Shown here: one piece after another, positions 37,199 through 45,651 of the stretch | Position numbering within the stretch: position 1 is the first letter of the stretch | Layout of the letters: each line of letters starts with the position of its first letter | From: JAPHSX01 sp041554195 | GTDB lineage: Bacteria; Pseudomonadota; Gammaproteobacteria; Thiohalomonadales; Thiohalomonadaceae | DNA length: 64,000 nucleotides | NCBI GenBank assembly: GCA_041554195.1 | Contig: JBFFMJ010000004.1 | Coordinates: forward strand, 248,001-312,000 | Direction: 5' to 3' | The notes under the pieces: generated by a model | What the model was told of the DNA's origin: nothing | Databases searched by the model: none | Seen by the model: the letters and a program-made list of their open reading frames with translations, nothing else | Made by a program: the position numbers and the translations under genes

Positions 37199-37279
37199 GA
37201 AAACAATAAAAACAATAAAAACAATAAAAACAATAAAAACAATAAAAACAATAAAAACAATAAAAACAATAAAAACAAA
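37199..37279. repeat. 9-bp tandem repeat (AAAAACAAT) with 8-9 copies
   Basis: Eight consecutive copies of AAAAACAAT; the first starts with G and a degenerate ninth ends in CAAA. The repeat lies 71-151 bases upstream of the bacteriohemerythrin start. Read on the plus strand from a GTG at 37197 it encodes (Lys-Thr-Ile)n in the same frame as the hemerythrin gene. Copy-number change would alter spacing by 9 bases without a frameshift. Confidence 0.97.
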
Positions 37280-37349
37280 AATAAATAGACCCGCTGAACG
37301 GAATTCTGCATTACCAAAAGGAGCTGGATGGTTTACTACAAGGGGAGTC

Positions 37350-37745
37350 ATGGCGCGTATCGAATGGCAGCAGGGCCTTGTCACGGGTATCGATACTATC
37401 GATGCACAGCACAAGCAGATCATCACACTCATCAACCGTCTCGACGTTTCTGTCGATAAGCAGGATCGGGAGGAGGTGAGTGAGATCCTCAATGGTCTAC
37501 ACGACTATATTCACACCCACTTTGTCTACGAAGAGCAGCTGCTTGAAGAGTCGAACTATAAATTTACCGAATCACATATTCGGGGACATCGTCGCTTTGC
37601 CGAACGACTCAATTCACTGACTCGACGCTTTGAGGCGGGGGGCTATGTCTCGCGTGAGCTGCTGAATTTTCTTGAGCGCTGGCTGATCGGCCATATCGCC
37701 CATGAAGATAAAAACTATGTGCCAACGGTTAGAACCATTACCTAG
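37350..37745 (+). CDS. Bacteriohemerythrin
   Basis: This 131-residue four-helix protein binds oxygen at a diiron site. All seven canonical ligands are visible: H21 (DAQHKQ), H57 and E61 (HFVYE), H76 and H80 (ESHIRGH), H115 and D120 (GHIAHED). Such proteins sense, store or deliver O2 in the cytoplasm, often in microaerophiles. The start at 37350 was chosen because AGGGGAG lies 4 bases upstream and the family begins at this point. The same frame is open back through the tandem repeat to 37197. Confidence 0.95.
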   Translation: MARIEWQQGLVTGIDTIDAQHKQIITLINRLDVSVDKQDREEVSEILNGLHDYIHTHFVYEEQLLEESNYKFTESHIRGHRRFAERLNSLTRRFEAGGYVSRELLNFLERWLIGHIAHEDKNYVPTVRTIT

Positions 37746-37868
37746 GGTGTGTGGTTTTGCAACAGCGGCAGTCAGCGTAGTGTCATGGTGTTAGCGCAGG
37801 GGTAATGTGCTCTAGTAGGGTCGGGATGTGACCGTTTACAATATGCTCCCGTAACCATTGAGCCCCCT

Positions 37869-38582
37869 ATGCAATTTTCTCCCCCCCTGCAACCCGCCAC
37901 CCTGCTGCGTCGTTATAAACGTTTCCTTGCCGATGTGCGGCTGCCCGGTGGCGAGGAAATCACGGTACACACCCCCAACACCGGAGCGATGAGCGGTTGC
38001 GCCGAGCCCGGCTCCACCGTCTTCCTGCGCGATACCGACAACCCCAAACGCAAGTACCGCTACAGCTGGGAGATGACCGAGAACAGCCAGGGGGTGATGG
38101 TGGGAGTGCACACCGGCATTACCAATCAGCTGGTGCGTGAGGCTATCGAAGGCGGTGTGGTGGCCGAGTTGCAGTCTTATGTTTCGATTCGCCAGGAGGT
38201 GAAGTACGGCGAGGAGGGGAGCCGTATCGACCTGCTGCTGCAGGGGCATGCAGATGGCCGCGACTGTTATGTGGAGATCAAGAACGTCACCACCTGTGAT
38301 GAGGACGGGCTGGGCTACTTTCCCGATGCGGTAAGCAGCCGTGCCAGCAAACACCTGCGCGAACTGATGGGGGTGGTGGAGCGGGGCGGTCGCGGGGTGA
38401 TCTTCTTCTGTGTGCAGCGCGGCGATGTACAGGGTGTGCGCCCCACCGATGAGATCGACCCTTTATACGGTGAGACCCTGCGCCGGGCGCTGGCCGCGGG
38501 GGTGGAGGCGCTGGCCTGCCGGGCCGTTGTCGGCCCCGATGGTGTCACGCTGGAAACCCCTGTACCGGTTATCTGCCCCTGA
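37869..38582 (+). CDS. sfsA: SfsA family protein
   Basis: This encodes 237 residues with family blocks YKRFLADVRLPGG, HTPNTGAMSGC, SRIDLLL and VEIKNVT, plus ESSRASKHLRELM-like SSRASKHLREL. SfsA was named for a sugar fermentation phenotype in E. coli. Structural work on the family suggests an OB-like fold plus a nuclease-like domain (D-x-K, here IDLL...VEIKN). Its exact role is unsettled. It is single, 28 bases upstream of lolC. Confidence 0.95.
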   Translation: MQFSPPLQPATLLRRYKRFLADVRLPGGEEITVHTPNTGAMSGCAEPGSTVFLRDTDNPKRKYRYSWEMTENSQGVMVGVHTGITNQLVREAIEGGVVAELQSYVSIRQEVKYGEEGSRIDLLLQGHADGRDCYVEIKNVTTCDEDGLGYFPDAVSSRASKHLRELMGVVERGGRGVIFFCVQRGDVQGVRPTDEIDPLYGETLRRALAAGVEALACRAVVGPDGVTLETPVPVICP

Positions 38583-38610
38583 CTCACCATTTATGGTTTA
38601 ATGCTGCCCC

Positions 38611-39858
38611 ATGTATCGACCACTACAGCTATTCGTCGGCCTGCGCTATACCCGCGCCAAGCGCCGCAACCACTTTATCTCCTTTATCTCGCTCACCTCG
38701 ATGCTCGGTATCGCCCTGGGGGTAACGGCGCTCATCACCGTGCTCTCGGTGATGAACGGCTTCGAGAACGAGCTGCGCCAGCGCATTCTGGGGATGACCT
38801 CTCACGCCACCATTAGCGGTTATTCTGCACCGCTGGATAACTGGCACGAGCTCTCCGAGATCTCAGACCGGCATCCGCGGGTCATCGGTAGCGCCCCCTA
38901 TATCCAGAAGGAGGGGATGCTAATTGCCGGCCAGCAGGTAAACGGCTCGCTGATCCGCGGTGTGCTGCCCGCCGAGGAGCCGAAAGTCTCTGAAGTGGCA
39001 AAGAAACTCATCAGCGGGGAGCTGGAGGGTCTGGTCGGCGGCAACTACAACATCATCCTCGGCATCGACCTGGCACGCATCCTCGGGGTGATGGTGGGCG
39101 ATAAGGTGACGCTGGTCACCCCCACCGCCAACATCACCCCCGCCGGGGTGATGCCGCGCCTCAAGCGCTTTACCGTCAGCGGCATCTTCGAGGTGGGGAT
39201 GTATGAGTACGACAGTGCCCTGGCGCTGATCCACCTGGACGATGCGCGCAAGCTGTTTCGCATGGGCGACGGGGTGACCGGGGTGCGCCTCAAGCTCGAC
39301 GACCTGTTCCAGGCACCGACCGTGAGCCGCGAGCTGGCCGAGTCGATCCCCGGTATCTACCTGGTGCGCGACTGGACCAAAGAACACGCCAACTTCTTCC
39401 GTGCGATCAAGACCGAGAAGACAGTGATGTTTGTGATCCTGCTGCTGATCGTCGCGGTGGCCGCCTTTAATATTGTCTCCACCCTGGTGATGGTAGTTAC
39501 CGACAAGACCACCGACATCGCCATCCTGCGCACCCTCGGTGCCACGCCGCGCTCAATTATGGGGATCTTCATGGTACAGGGCACGGTGATAGGCCTGATC
39601 GGCACCGCGATGGGACTCATCGGCGGGGTCTCGCTGGCCCTCAATGTCGAGACCATCGTCCCGGCGCTGGAGAATCTGCTGGGCACCCAGTTTATGCCCG
39701 CCGATGTCTACTACATCAGCGACCTGCCCTCCGAGCTGCACTGGGACGATGTAATTAAGATCACCGCGGTCTCCTTCGGCATCAGCATCCTCGCCACCCT
39801 CTATCCGGCCTGGCGCGCCTCGCGCACCCAACCGGCGGAGTCGCTGCGTTATGAATAA
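38611..39858 (+). CDS. lolC: Lipoprotein-releasing ABC permease LolC/LolE
   Basis: This 415-residue inner-membrane protein has four helices: one near 25-50 and three in the C-terminal third (about 270-400). Between them is a large periplasmic domain that contacts lipoproteins or LolA. The N-terminal FVGLRYTRAKRRNHFISFIS and LRTLGATPRSIM blocks are typical. With LolD it extracts outer-membrane lipoproteins. Only one permease is seen, which suggests a LolF-type homodimer or a second copy elsewhere. Its stop overlaps lolD by 8 bases. Confidence 0.95.
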   Translation: MYRPLQLFVGLRYTRAKRRNHFISFISLTSMLGIALGVTALITVLSVMNGFENELRQRILGMTSHATISGYSAPLDNWHELSEISDRHPRVIGSAPYIQKEGMLIAGQQVNGSLIRGVLPAEEPKVSEVAKKLISGELEGLVGGNYNIILGIDLARILGVMVGDKVTLVTPTANITPAGVMPRLKRFTVSGIFEVGMYEYDSALALIHLDDARKLFRMGDGVTGVRLKLDDLFQAPTVSRELAESIPGIYLVRDWTKEHANFFRAIKTEKTVMFVILLLIVAVAAFNIVSTLVMVVTDKTTDIAILRTLGATPRSIMGIFMVQGTVIGLIGTAMGLIGGVSLALNVETIVPALENLLGTQFMPADVYYISDLPSELHWDDVIKITAVSFGISILATLYPAWRASRTQPAESLRYE

Positions 39859-40549
39859 CGAGAATGAGCAGATGAATAACGAAATCGTTATCCGCTGTAG
39901 CGGTCTGAACAAACGCTTTGAGCAGGGGCCGCTGTCGGTCGATGTACTCAAGGGGATCGACCTTGAGGTCAAGCGCAGCGAGCGCATCGCCATCGTCGGT
40001 GCCTCCGGCTCAGGCAAGAGCACCCTGCTGCACCTGCTGGGCGGGCTCGATACCCCGACCAGTGGCGATGTCGAGGTCACCGGGCAGTCGATGGCAAAAC
40101 TGGGCGAGGCGGAGCGCGGGCGACTGCGCAACGCCGCACTCGGTTTTGTCTACCAGTTCCACCACCTGCTGCCGGAGTTCACCGCGCTGGAGAATGTAGC
40201 GATGCCGCTGCTGATCCGCGGCGACAGCGCCAAGCAGGCGCGTCAGCAGGCCGAGGTGATTCTGGGCAGGGTAGGGCTGGGTCATCGTGTGGCCCACAAG
40301 CCGGGTGAGCTCTCCGGCGGCGAGCGCCAGCGCGCCGCCATCGCCCGCGCCCTGGTGACTAAACCACGCTGTATCCTCGCCGACGAGCCCACCGGTAACC
40401 TCGACCATAAAACCGCCGAGCAGGTCTACGCATTAATGCTGGAGTTAAACGAAGAGCTGGGTACCAGCTTCATCGTCGTCACCCACGACACTACTCTTGC
40501 CGAGCGCATGGATCGGGTGCTGCATATGGTGGATGGAGAGTTGGGGTAG
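39851..40549 (+). CDS. lolD: Lipoprotein-releasing ATPase LolD
   Basis: This 232-residue ATPase powers LolC/E. It has Walker A GASGSGKST, the Lol-type HHLLPEFTALENVAMP, signature LSGGERQRAAIARAL and Walker B CILADEPTGNLD. The first ATG at 39851 overlaps lolC; an internal ATG at 39872 is a possible alternative. The gene is followed by an AT-rich insert. Confidence 0.96.
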   Translation: MNNENEQMNNEIVIRCSGLNKRFEQGPLSVDVLKGIDLEVKRSERIAIVGASGSGKSTLLHLLGGLDTPTSGDVEVTGQSMAKLGEAERGRLRNAALGFVYQFHHLLPEFTALENVAMPLLIRGDSAKQARQQAEVILGRVGLGHRVAHKPGELSGGERQRAAIARALVTKPRCILADEPTGNLDHKTAEQVYALMLELNEELGTSFIVVTHDTTLAERMDRVLHMVDGELG

Positions 40550-40596
40550 GGGGGAGCTTGTGGTGAATGGTGGTTTTTTTTGCGGGACGGCTAGAT

Positions 40597-40782
40597 TCAA
40601 TTCCTCACCAGCGCAACAACTACAAGTAGTAATACACATATTGGCATAGAAACCCACATGCCAATTTCATATATTTTGTATAACTCACTTTTTCCTTTCC
40701 ACTCTTTCTTTTTTACTTCTCTGAACTTTGGTGAAATTGAGTAAAGAAATCCGCCTAAAATATAAAAGATGAGTTCTGGCAT
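40597..40782 (-). CDS. Small two-helix membrane protein in AT-rich insert
   Basis: This encodes about 61 residues: a hydrophobic N-terminus (ELIFYILGGFLYSI), a lysine-rich middle (REVKKKEWKGKSELYK) and a strong helix (MWVSMPICVLLLVVVAL). The start at 40782 is the first ATG after the attC-like site. A TTG at 40815 in the same frame has GAGG upstream but lies inside that site. The gene is AT-rich, unlike lolD and comEC. No family recognised. Confidence 0.5.
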   Translation of the reverse strand: MPELIFYILGGFLYSISPKFREVKKKEWKGKSELYKIYEIGMWVSMPICVLLLVVVALVRN

Positions 40783-40805
40783 GGGGTTTGTTTTTTTTAT
40801 TGAAT

Positions 40806-40860
40806 TTAACGTCAAAGGTCAGCCTCGTTTTATGGCGTTGGCTGCAACGCCTTGTTAGGA
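40806..40860 (-). other. attC-like recombination-site candidate between two AT-rich genes
   Basis: On the minus strand the region runs CCTAACAAGGCGTTG, then a 7-bp inverted repeat GGCGTTG-CAGC-CAACGCC, and ends GACGTTAAAT. The ends resemble integron R'' (YYYAAC) and R' (GTTRRRY, here GTTAAAT) boxes. The upstream gene ends inside it, encoding the tail NKALQPTP, a tail recurrent in cassette-type orphan proteins. It has the length of a short attC (about 55 bases), but box pairing is imperfect. Confidence 0.5.
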
Positions 40861-41618
40861 ATTTTGATGTCTAGCATCTTTAATTTGCTTACGCATCTGT
40901 TCCTAATTTCATCAATTTCGACTTCATCAACACATCTTCCCCACCAATAAAATGATTTTGTATTCATCTTGGTATTGTTTTGGAATTGAGCAATATCGCC
41001 AAGTGGCTCTAGAATGTATTTAGGGTAACTAGCCCAAGACTTTGTCATTTCTTCAAAAATTGCCTGTACAACGGGCTCGCCCATTTGTCCTAACTTTGAA
41101 AACTGAATGGCAGTATCTTCGAGCATGCTTTTACAATCTTCTACTCTAGGATTTGACTTTGCTTGCCCAATTTTCATAACTATTCTTCTTAGGCCATCAA
41201 TATTATATGTATCTCTGTATAATTCAGTATATTTGCAATAGATATATTTATATCCAGGCTGTTTGATTTCCACATTATCGTAATATTCTTCTGCGGAGCG
41301 TATGTGCTTGGCTACAATTGGGTTGCTTGTTGCTTCGTTTATTGATGGCTTATTCTGTGAGTCAGATGCGAAGCTCTGCATCAATTCTCTTACCTGAATG
41401 TAATAAAGCATACCGAGTAGGTAATCCTTCTCAACATTACTGCTTTGTGTTTTTTCTAGGTCCTTTATTGATTCCCCTCTGTCAACTAGTGTTTGGTTGC
41501 TATTATTATCAATTATTTTTCGATATTTTTCGAAAATATCTGGTGCAGCGTTCGTGCTCCCACTGACAATTATTCCTAGCACAAAGGTCAATAGAAATGC
41601 TTGAGTATTTATACTCAC
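40830..41618 (-). CDS. Exported protein of unknown function in AT-rich insert
   Basis: This encodes 262 residues with a signal peptide (LLTFVLGIIVSGSTNAA, cleavage near 24). The mature part is helical and polar, with LRRIVMKIGQAKSNPRV, FSKLGQMGEPVVQAIF and a few Cys residues (CKYTE, RVEDCK, WWGRCVDE, RNRCV) that could form disulfides. The tail NKALQPTP is encoded by the attC-like junction. Base composition is clearly more AT-rich than the flanking genes. Its ATG overlaps the stop of the DUF2062 gene by 4 bases. No family assigned. Confidence 0.75.
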   Translation of the reverse strand: MSINTQAFLLTFVLGIIVSGSTNAAPDIFEKYRKIIDNNSNQTLVDRGESIKDLEKTQSSNVEKDYLLGMLYYIQVRELMQSFASDSQNKPSINEATSNPIVAKHIRSAEEYYDNVEIKQPGYKYIYCKYTELYRDTYNIDGLRRIVMKIGQAKSNPRVEDCKSMLEDTAIQFSKLGQMGEPVVQAIFEEMTKSWASYPKYILEPLGDIAQFQNNTKMNTKSFYWWGRCVDEVEIDEIRNRCVSKLKMLDIKIPNKALQPTP

Positions 41619-42157
41619 TTCCCACTAGCATCTTTCGCCCGCTGCCGCCGCCGCTTACGATTTTGATAATGCTTCACCAGCCGCAAGCGCCACAGCCCCC
41701 GCACACCAAGATATCCGGCTGCCGCACTCAACACCCCCATCACAAAACAGCCCAGCAGGAAGGGTTGCCAGATCATAACCAGCTCGGTCGCCAGCCATTC
41801 GTAGGAGAGTTCAAAGGCGATGTGGGCGCTGCTGCTCTCACCCAGCAGCGCGGCACCTACCACATAGGCGAAATAGAACAGTGGTGGCATGGTGAGTGGG
41901 TTGCTTACCCAGACTAGGGCGATAGAGAGTGGCAGGTTGACGCGAAAGACGATGGCCCCGAAGGCTGCCAGTAGCATCTGTGAGGGTAGCGGCACCCAGG
42001 CGGTGAACAGTCCTACGGCGAAGGCTCCGGAGGCGGAGCGGCGGTTGAGGTGCCAGAGGTTGGGTTCATGCAGCAGGGTGCCAAGAAAGCGCAGGTGCTT
42101 ATGTTCACGGACGGTGCGGTGATCCGGCATCAGGCGCTTGATAAACTTCTTTGGCAT
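41615..42157 (-). CDS. DUF2062 membrane protein
   Basis: This encodes 180 residues with about three helices. The DUF2062 signature is clear: FAVGLFTAWVPLPSQMLLAA, IALVWVSNPLTMPPLFYFAY and FLLGC. The C-terminus is very basic (QNRKRRRQRAKD). DUF2062 genes commonly neighbour lol and comEC genes in gammaproteobacteria. The role is unknown; it is probably in the envelope. Confidence 0.92.
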   Translation of the reverse strand: MPKKFIKRLMPDHRTVREHKHLRFLGTLLHEPNLWHLNRRSASGAFAVGLFTAWVPLPSQMLLAAFGAIVFRVNLPLSIALVWVSNPLTMPPLFYFAYVVGAALLGESSSAHIAFELSYEWLATELVMIWQPFLLGCFVMGVLSAAAGYLGVRGLWRLRLVKHYQNRKRRRQRAKDASGK

Positions 42158-42229
42158 TAGTGGCGGTGACTTCTTATAGTGGGGGGAACTGTTCCGCTAT
42201 TATCCACAATCTGCTATCAAGTGAAAACA

Positions 42230-43345
42230 ATGCATACAGGGACGATTGCATTTTTATTCGGCGTGCTGCTCTGCCAGCTGCTGCCAACACTGCCGCCAAC
42301 CGCGTGGTTGCTGGCGCTTGTCGTACCCCCTCTGATTTTATTCCCCCTGCATAAAAGTTCGGCGCTGCTGCTGGCGGCCCTGTGCGCGGGATTGCTGTGG
42401 GCCGTGGTGGTGGCCGAGCTACGCCTTGCCGATAGCCTGCCCGCTGAGCTGGAGGGGGAGGATGTGGTGCTGCTGGGGCAGATCGTCTCGCTGCCGGAGC
42501 GCAATGCGCACCGCAGCCGTTTTGTGCTGGAGACTGAACGGCTGAGTTATGGGGGCAAGGTATACCCGGCTCCATCGCGGGTGCGCATCAACTGGTATAA
42601 GGGGGCCCCGGAGTTGTCGCCCGGTCAGCGCTGGCAGCTGACGGTGCGGATGAAACGGCCAAGGGGAATGATGAATCCCGGTGGATTTGACTATGAGCAG
42701 TGGCTGTTTCAAAACGGCATACGCGCCACCGGCTATGTGCGCTCGGCGGGGGAGAACCGGCAGCTGGACTCCAGCCCGATGGCGCTGCCGGTGCAGCGGC
42801 TGCGCCACCACCTTAAACAGCGGCTTGAGGTGGCGCTGGCAGGCACACCGCGTGCGGGGATCATTCAGGCGCTGGCGATTGGTGAGCGTAGCGGTATTGA
42901 TGATGCGGAGTGGGCGCTGCTGCTGGTAACCGGCACTAATCACCTGATGGCGATCTCCGGGCTGCATATCGGGCTGGTGGCGGGGCTGATCTATTTTCTG
43001 CTGTTACAGCTGTGGCGGCTCTGTTCGCGCTGTTCGTTATGGCTGGTGGCCCCGCGGGCGGCGGCTATCGCCGCGATCCTCGCCGCCGTGGCCTATGCGG
43101 CGCTGGCGGGCTTTGCGGTGCCGACTCAGCGGGCGATGCTGATGCTGGGGCTGGTGATGGGGGCGCTGTTCTGGATGCGCCCGGTTCAGCCCTCGCGGCT
43201 GCTGGCGCTGGTGTTATTGCTGGTGATGCTGCACGACCCGCTGGTGGTGCTGTCGCCCGGTTTCTGGCTCTCCTTTGCTGCGGTGGCTCTGATCCTCTAC
43301 GGCATGCGCGGGCGTCTCAATCCCAGTGGCCTGTGGTGGCGCTGA
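42230..43345 (+). pseudogene. comEC: comEC N-terminal part, ended by an in-frame TGA
   Basis: The frame encodes the DUF4131 region and most of the Competence membrane domain of the DNA-uptake channel ComEC/Rec2 (LLVTGTNHLMAISGLHIGLV, RAMLMLGLVMGALF). It stops after SGLWWR at TGA 43343-43345. The next frame (43352 on) is the same reading frame and continues the protein (VQWLVALGLAP), so a single codon, probably TGG (Trp), has become TGA. The intact protein would be about 766 residues. The start is ATG 42230; the open frame from 42179 has no better start. It is either a nonsense mutation, readthrough or a sequencing error. Confidence 0.85.
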
Positions 43346-43351
43346 GGGCGG

Positions 43352-44530
43352 GTGCAGTGGCTGGTGGCGCTGGGGCTCGCGCCACTGCTGTTGCTGCTGT
43401 TTGGCCAGGCGGCACTGGTGGCGCCATTGGCCAACCTCATCGCGGTGCCGTGGATCGGCCTGCTGGTGGTGCCGTTGACGCTGCTCGGCACCGTGATGCT
43501 GGGGATCTGGGAGACAGTCGGTGTGGCGCTGTTACAGTTGGCGGCCTGGATGACGGATTTAATTTGGCCGCTGCTGAGTTTCCTCGGCGAGACGCTACCC
43601 GCCCTCAAGCAGGCGACGGCCCCCTGGTGGGCCTATGCACTGGCTCTGCCCGGAGTGGTGTGGCTGCTGGCCCCCAGGGGCTGGCCACTGAGCTGGGCCG
43701 GTGTAGTGCCGCTGCTGCCGTTATTGCTGTGGCAGCCACTGCCACTCTCGCCTGGCGAGGCGCGCTTCACCCTGCTCGACGTGGGGCAGGGGCTGGCCGC
43801 TGTGGTGGAGACACGTAATCATGTTCTGGTGTTTGATACCGGGCCGCGCTTTCGCTCCGGCTTTAATACCGGCACGGCGGTGGTGCTGCCCTACCTGCGC
43901 CGGCAGGGACGCGGGAGGGTCGATACTCTGATCATCAGCCACGGCGATAACGACCACATCGGCGGCGCAGAGGCCGTGGTAGCTGCGCTGCCGGTAGAGC
44001 GGGTGATCACCAGCGTGCCCCATAAGATGGGCTGGGTCGCGCACGATATCTGCCGCAGCGGCGAGCAGTGGCAGTGGGACAGGGTGGCGTTCGAGCTACT
44101 CCACCCCGAAAGATTGGTGGGGCGGGGACGCGGCAATAACGACTCCTGTGTACTGCGGGTGAGCGCTGGTGGAGAGTCGCTGCTGCTCACCGGTGATATT
44201 GAGGTCGAGGCCGAGCGCGCACTGCTGGCAAGCTATGGTGAGGGGTTGCACAGCGATATTCTGATCGCCCCACACCATGGCAGTAAGACTTCATCATCAG
44301 AGCCCTTTATCAAGGCGGTCGCCCCGCGCTGGCTGCTCTTGCCACTGGGTTACCGGAATCGCTACGGCTTTCCGCACCCGGTGGTAAGTGAGCGCTATCA
44401 ACGACAGGGAGCAAGGATGCTGAGCAGTCGGGACTCGGGGGCGATTAGCTTTCTTCTCGGGCGCGGAGAGCTGCTGCCGGGTGAGTACCGCAAGGCGGCG
44501 CGGCGCTACTGGCATGATGCGCAACTGTGA
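43352..44530 (+). pseudogene. comEC: comEC C-terminal part (membrane tail plus MBL domain)
   Basis: It continues comEC in the same frame, two codons after the TGA. It could start at the GTG at 43352. It contains the last membrane helices (PLANLIAVPWIGLLVVP) and the metallo-beta-lactamase domain: LLDVGQGLAA, FDTGPRF, SHGDNDHIGG, LLTGDIEVEAE and APHHGSKTSSS. In ComEC this domain is thought to degrade the non-transported strand. The half alone lacks the DNA channel. No strong ribosome site precedes 43352. Confidence 0.85.
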
Positions 44531-44608
44531 TCGAATCAGCTAGTCGCAAGGGGCGCATTTTGTTACATTATCCCGCTGATTTTTCAAGGTCTTAGGGGAA
44601 GGAATTGC

Positions 44609-45235
44609 GTGTTTGAATTGATAACCGCGGGCGGCTGGTTGATGGTGCCCATTATGCTCTGCTCGGTAGCGGCTCTGGCCATTATCGGTGAACGTTTCTG
44701 GATCCTGAAGCAGGAGAAGGTGCTGCCGGCCAATCTGGTGGCCCAGGTGTGGCAGCTGCACAAACAGGGTGAACTGAACCCGGAGCGCATCAAGCTGTTG
44801 CGTGATAGCTCACCGCTGGGGCGCATCCTTGCCGCCGGCCTTATCAACATGCACCACGAGCGTGAGGTGATGAAGGAGGCGATTGAGGATACCGGTCGTC
44901 AGGTGGTGCAGGAGCTGGAGCGTTTTCTCAATACCCTCGGCACCATCGCCTCGATCACCCCGCTGCTCGGCCTGCTCGGTACCGTTATCGGCATGATTAA
45001 GGTCTTTACCGCGATCACCGCGCTGGGGGTGGGTAACCCCACAGTGCTGGCGGGGGGGATCTCCGAGGCGCTGATCACCACCGCCGCCGGTCTCTCGGTG
45101 GCCATTCCCAGCCTGATGTTCTATCGCTATTTTCGCGGCAAGGTCGATGCGCTGGTGCTGAAGATGGAGGATGAGGCGTTGAAGATGGTGGAGGTGATCC
45201 ACGGCGAGCGTGAGGTCGCAGAGGAGAGCGCCTGA
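44609..45235 (+). CDS. exbB: ExbB/TolQ-family proton channel protein
   Basis: This 208-residue inner-membrane protein has three helices (near 8-28, 108-132 and 148-172) and the MotA/TolQ/ExbB block ITPLLGLLGTVIGMIKVF. With ExbD it uses proton flow to energise an outer-membrane process. It starts with GTG 44609, preceded by AGGGGAAGG. It overlaps exbD by one base. It begins the conserved exbB-exbD-msbA-lpxK-ycaR-kdsB run. Confidence 0.93.
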   Translation: MFELITAGGWLMVPIMLCSVAALAIIGERFWILKQEKVLPANLVAQVWQLHKQGELNPERIKLLRDSSPLGRILAAGLINMHHEREVMKEAIEDTGRQVVQELERFLNTLGTIASITPLLGLLGTVIGMIKVFTAITALGVGNPTVLAGGISEALITTAAGLSVAIPSLMFYRYFRGKVDALVLKMEDEALKMVEVIHGEREVAEESA

Positions 45236-45651
45236 TGCAACTGCAAGGCAAACGCCGCGAGGATCCCGATGTCAATCTGACGCCGCTGATCGATGTGGTC
45301 TTTCTGCTGCTGATCTTCTTTATGGTCTCCACCACCTTCGAGCGCGAGACCGAGATCAAAATTGAGCTGCCCGAGGCGAGCGGCAAGCAGGTAGAGACCC
45401 AGCGTCAGATGGTTGAGATCAGCATCGATGAGAAGGGGCGTTACTTCGTCAACAAGCAGGAGGTGATCAACACCCAGCTGGAGACCCTGAAGCAGGCGAT
45501 TAAAAAGGCGGCGGGGGATGAGGAGAAACCTCGCGTGCTGCTTAGCGCCGATAAGATGACGCCGCACCAGGCGGTGATCACGGCGATGGATGCGGCGCGT
45601 CAGCTCGGCTTTGTCAGCCTTACCTTTGCCACCAGCGCTCCGGCCAAATGA
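45235..45651 (+). CDS. exbD: ExbD biopolymer transport protein
   Basis: This 138-residue protein has a short cytoplasmic tail, one helix with the key Asp (D20 in LTPLIDVVFLLLIFF) and a periplasmic domain (VLLSADKMTPHQAVITAMD). It forms the proton-driven complex with ExbB. In this context it may serve lipid or envelope transport rather than TonB, since no tonB lies nearby. It overlaps msbA by 4 bases. Confidence 0.94.
   Translation: MQLQGKRREDPDVNLTPLIDVVFLLLIFFMVSTTFERETEIKIELPEASGKQVETQRQMVEISIDEKGRYFVNKQEVINTQLETLKQAIKKAAGDEEKPRVLLSADKMTPHQAVITAMDAARQLGFVSLTFATSAPAK

Noticed and set aside
37199..37279. CRISPR array
   Set aside because: A 9-bp unit with no spacers; a simple tandem repeat.
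37197..37349. N-terminal extension of bacteriohemerythrin through the tandem repeat
   Set aside because: No ribosome site at GTG 37197, while ATG 37350 has a good one and matches the family start. Kept as a finding, not as the gene call.
43343..43345. TGA as a recoded Trp or selenocysteine codon
   Set aside because: TGA is used as a normal stop by many intact genes here, and the context has no SECIS-like hairpin or catalytic role for selenocysteine.
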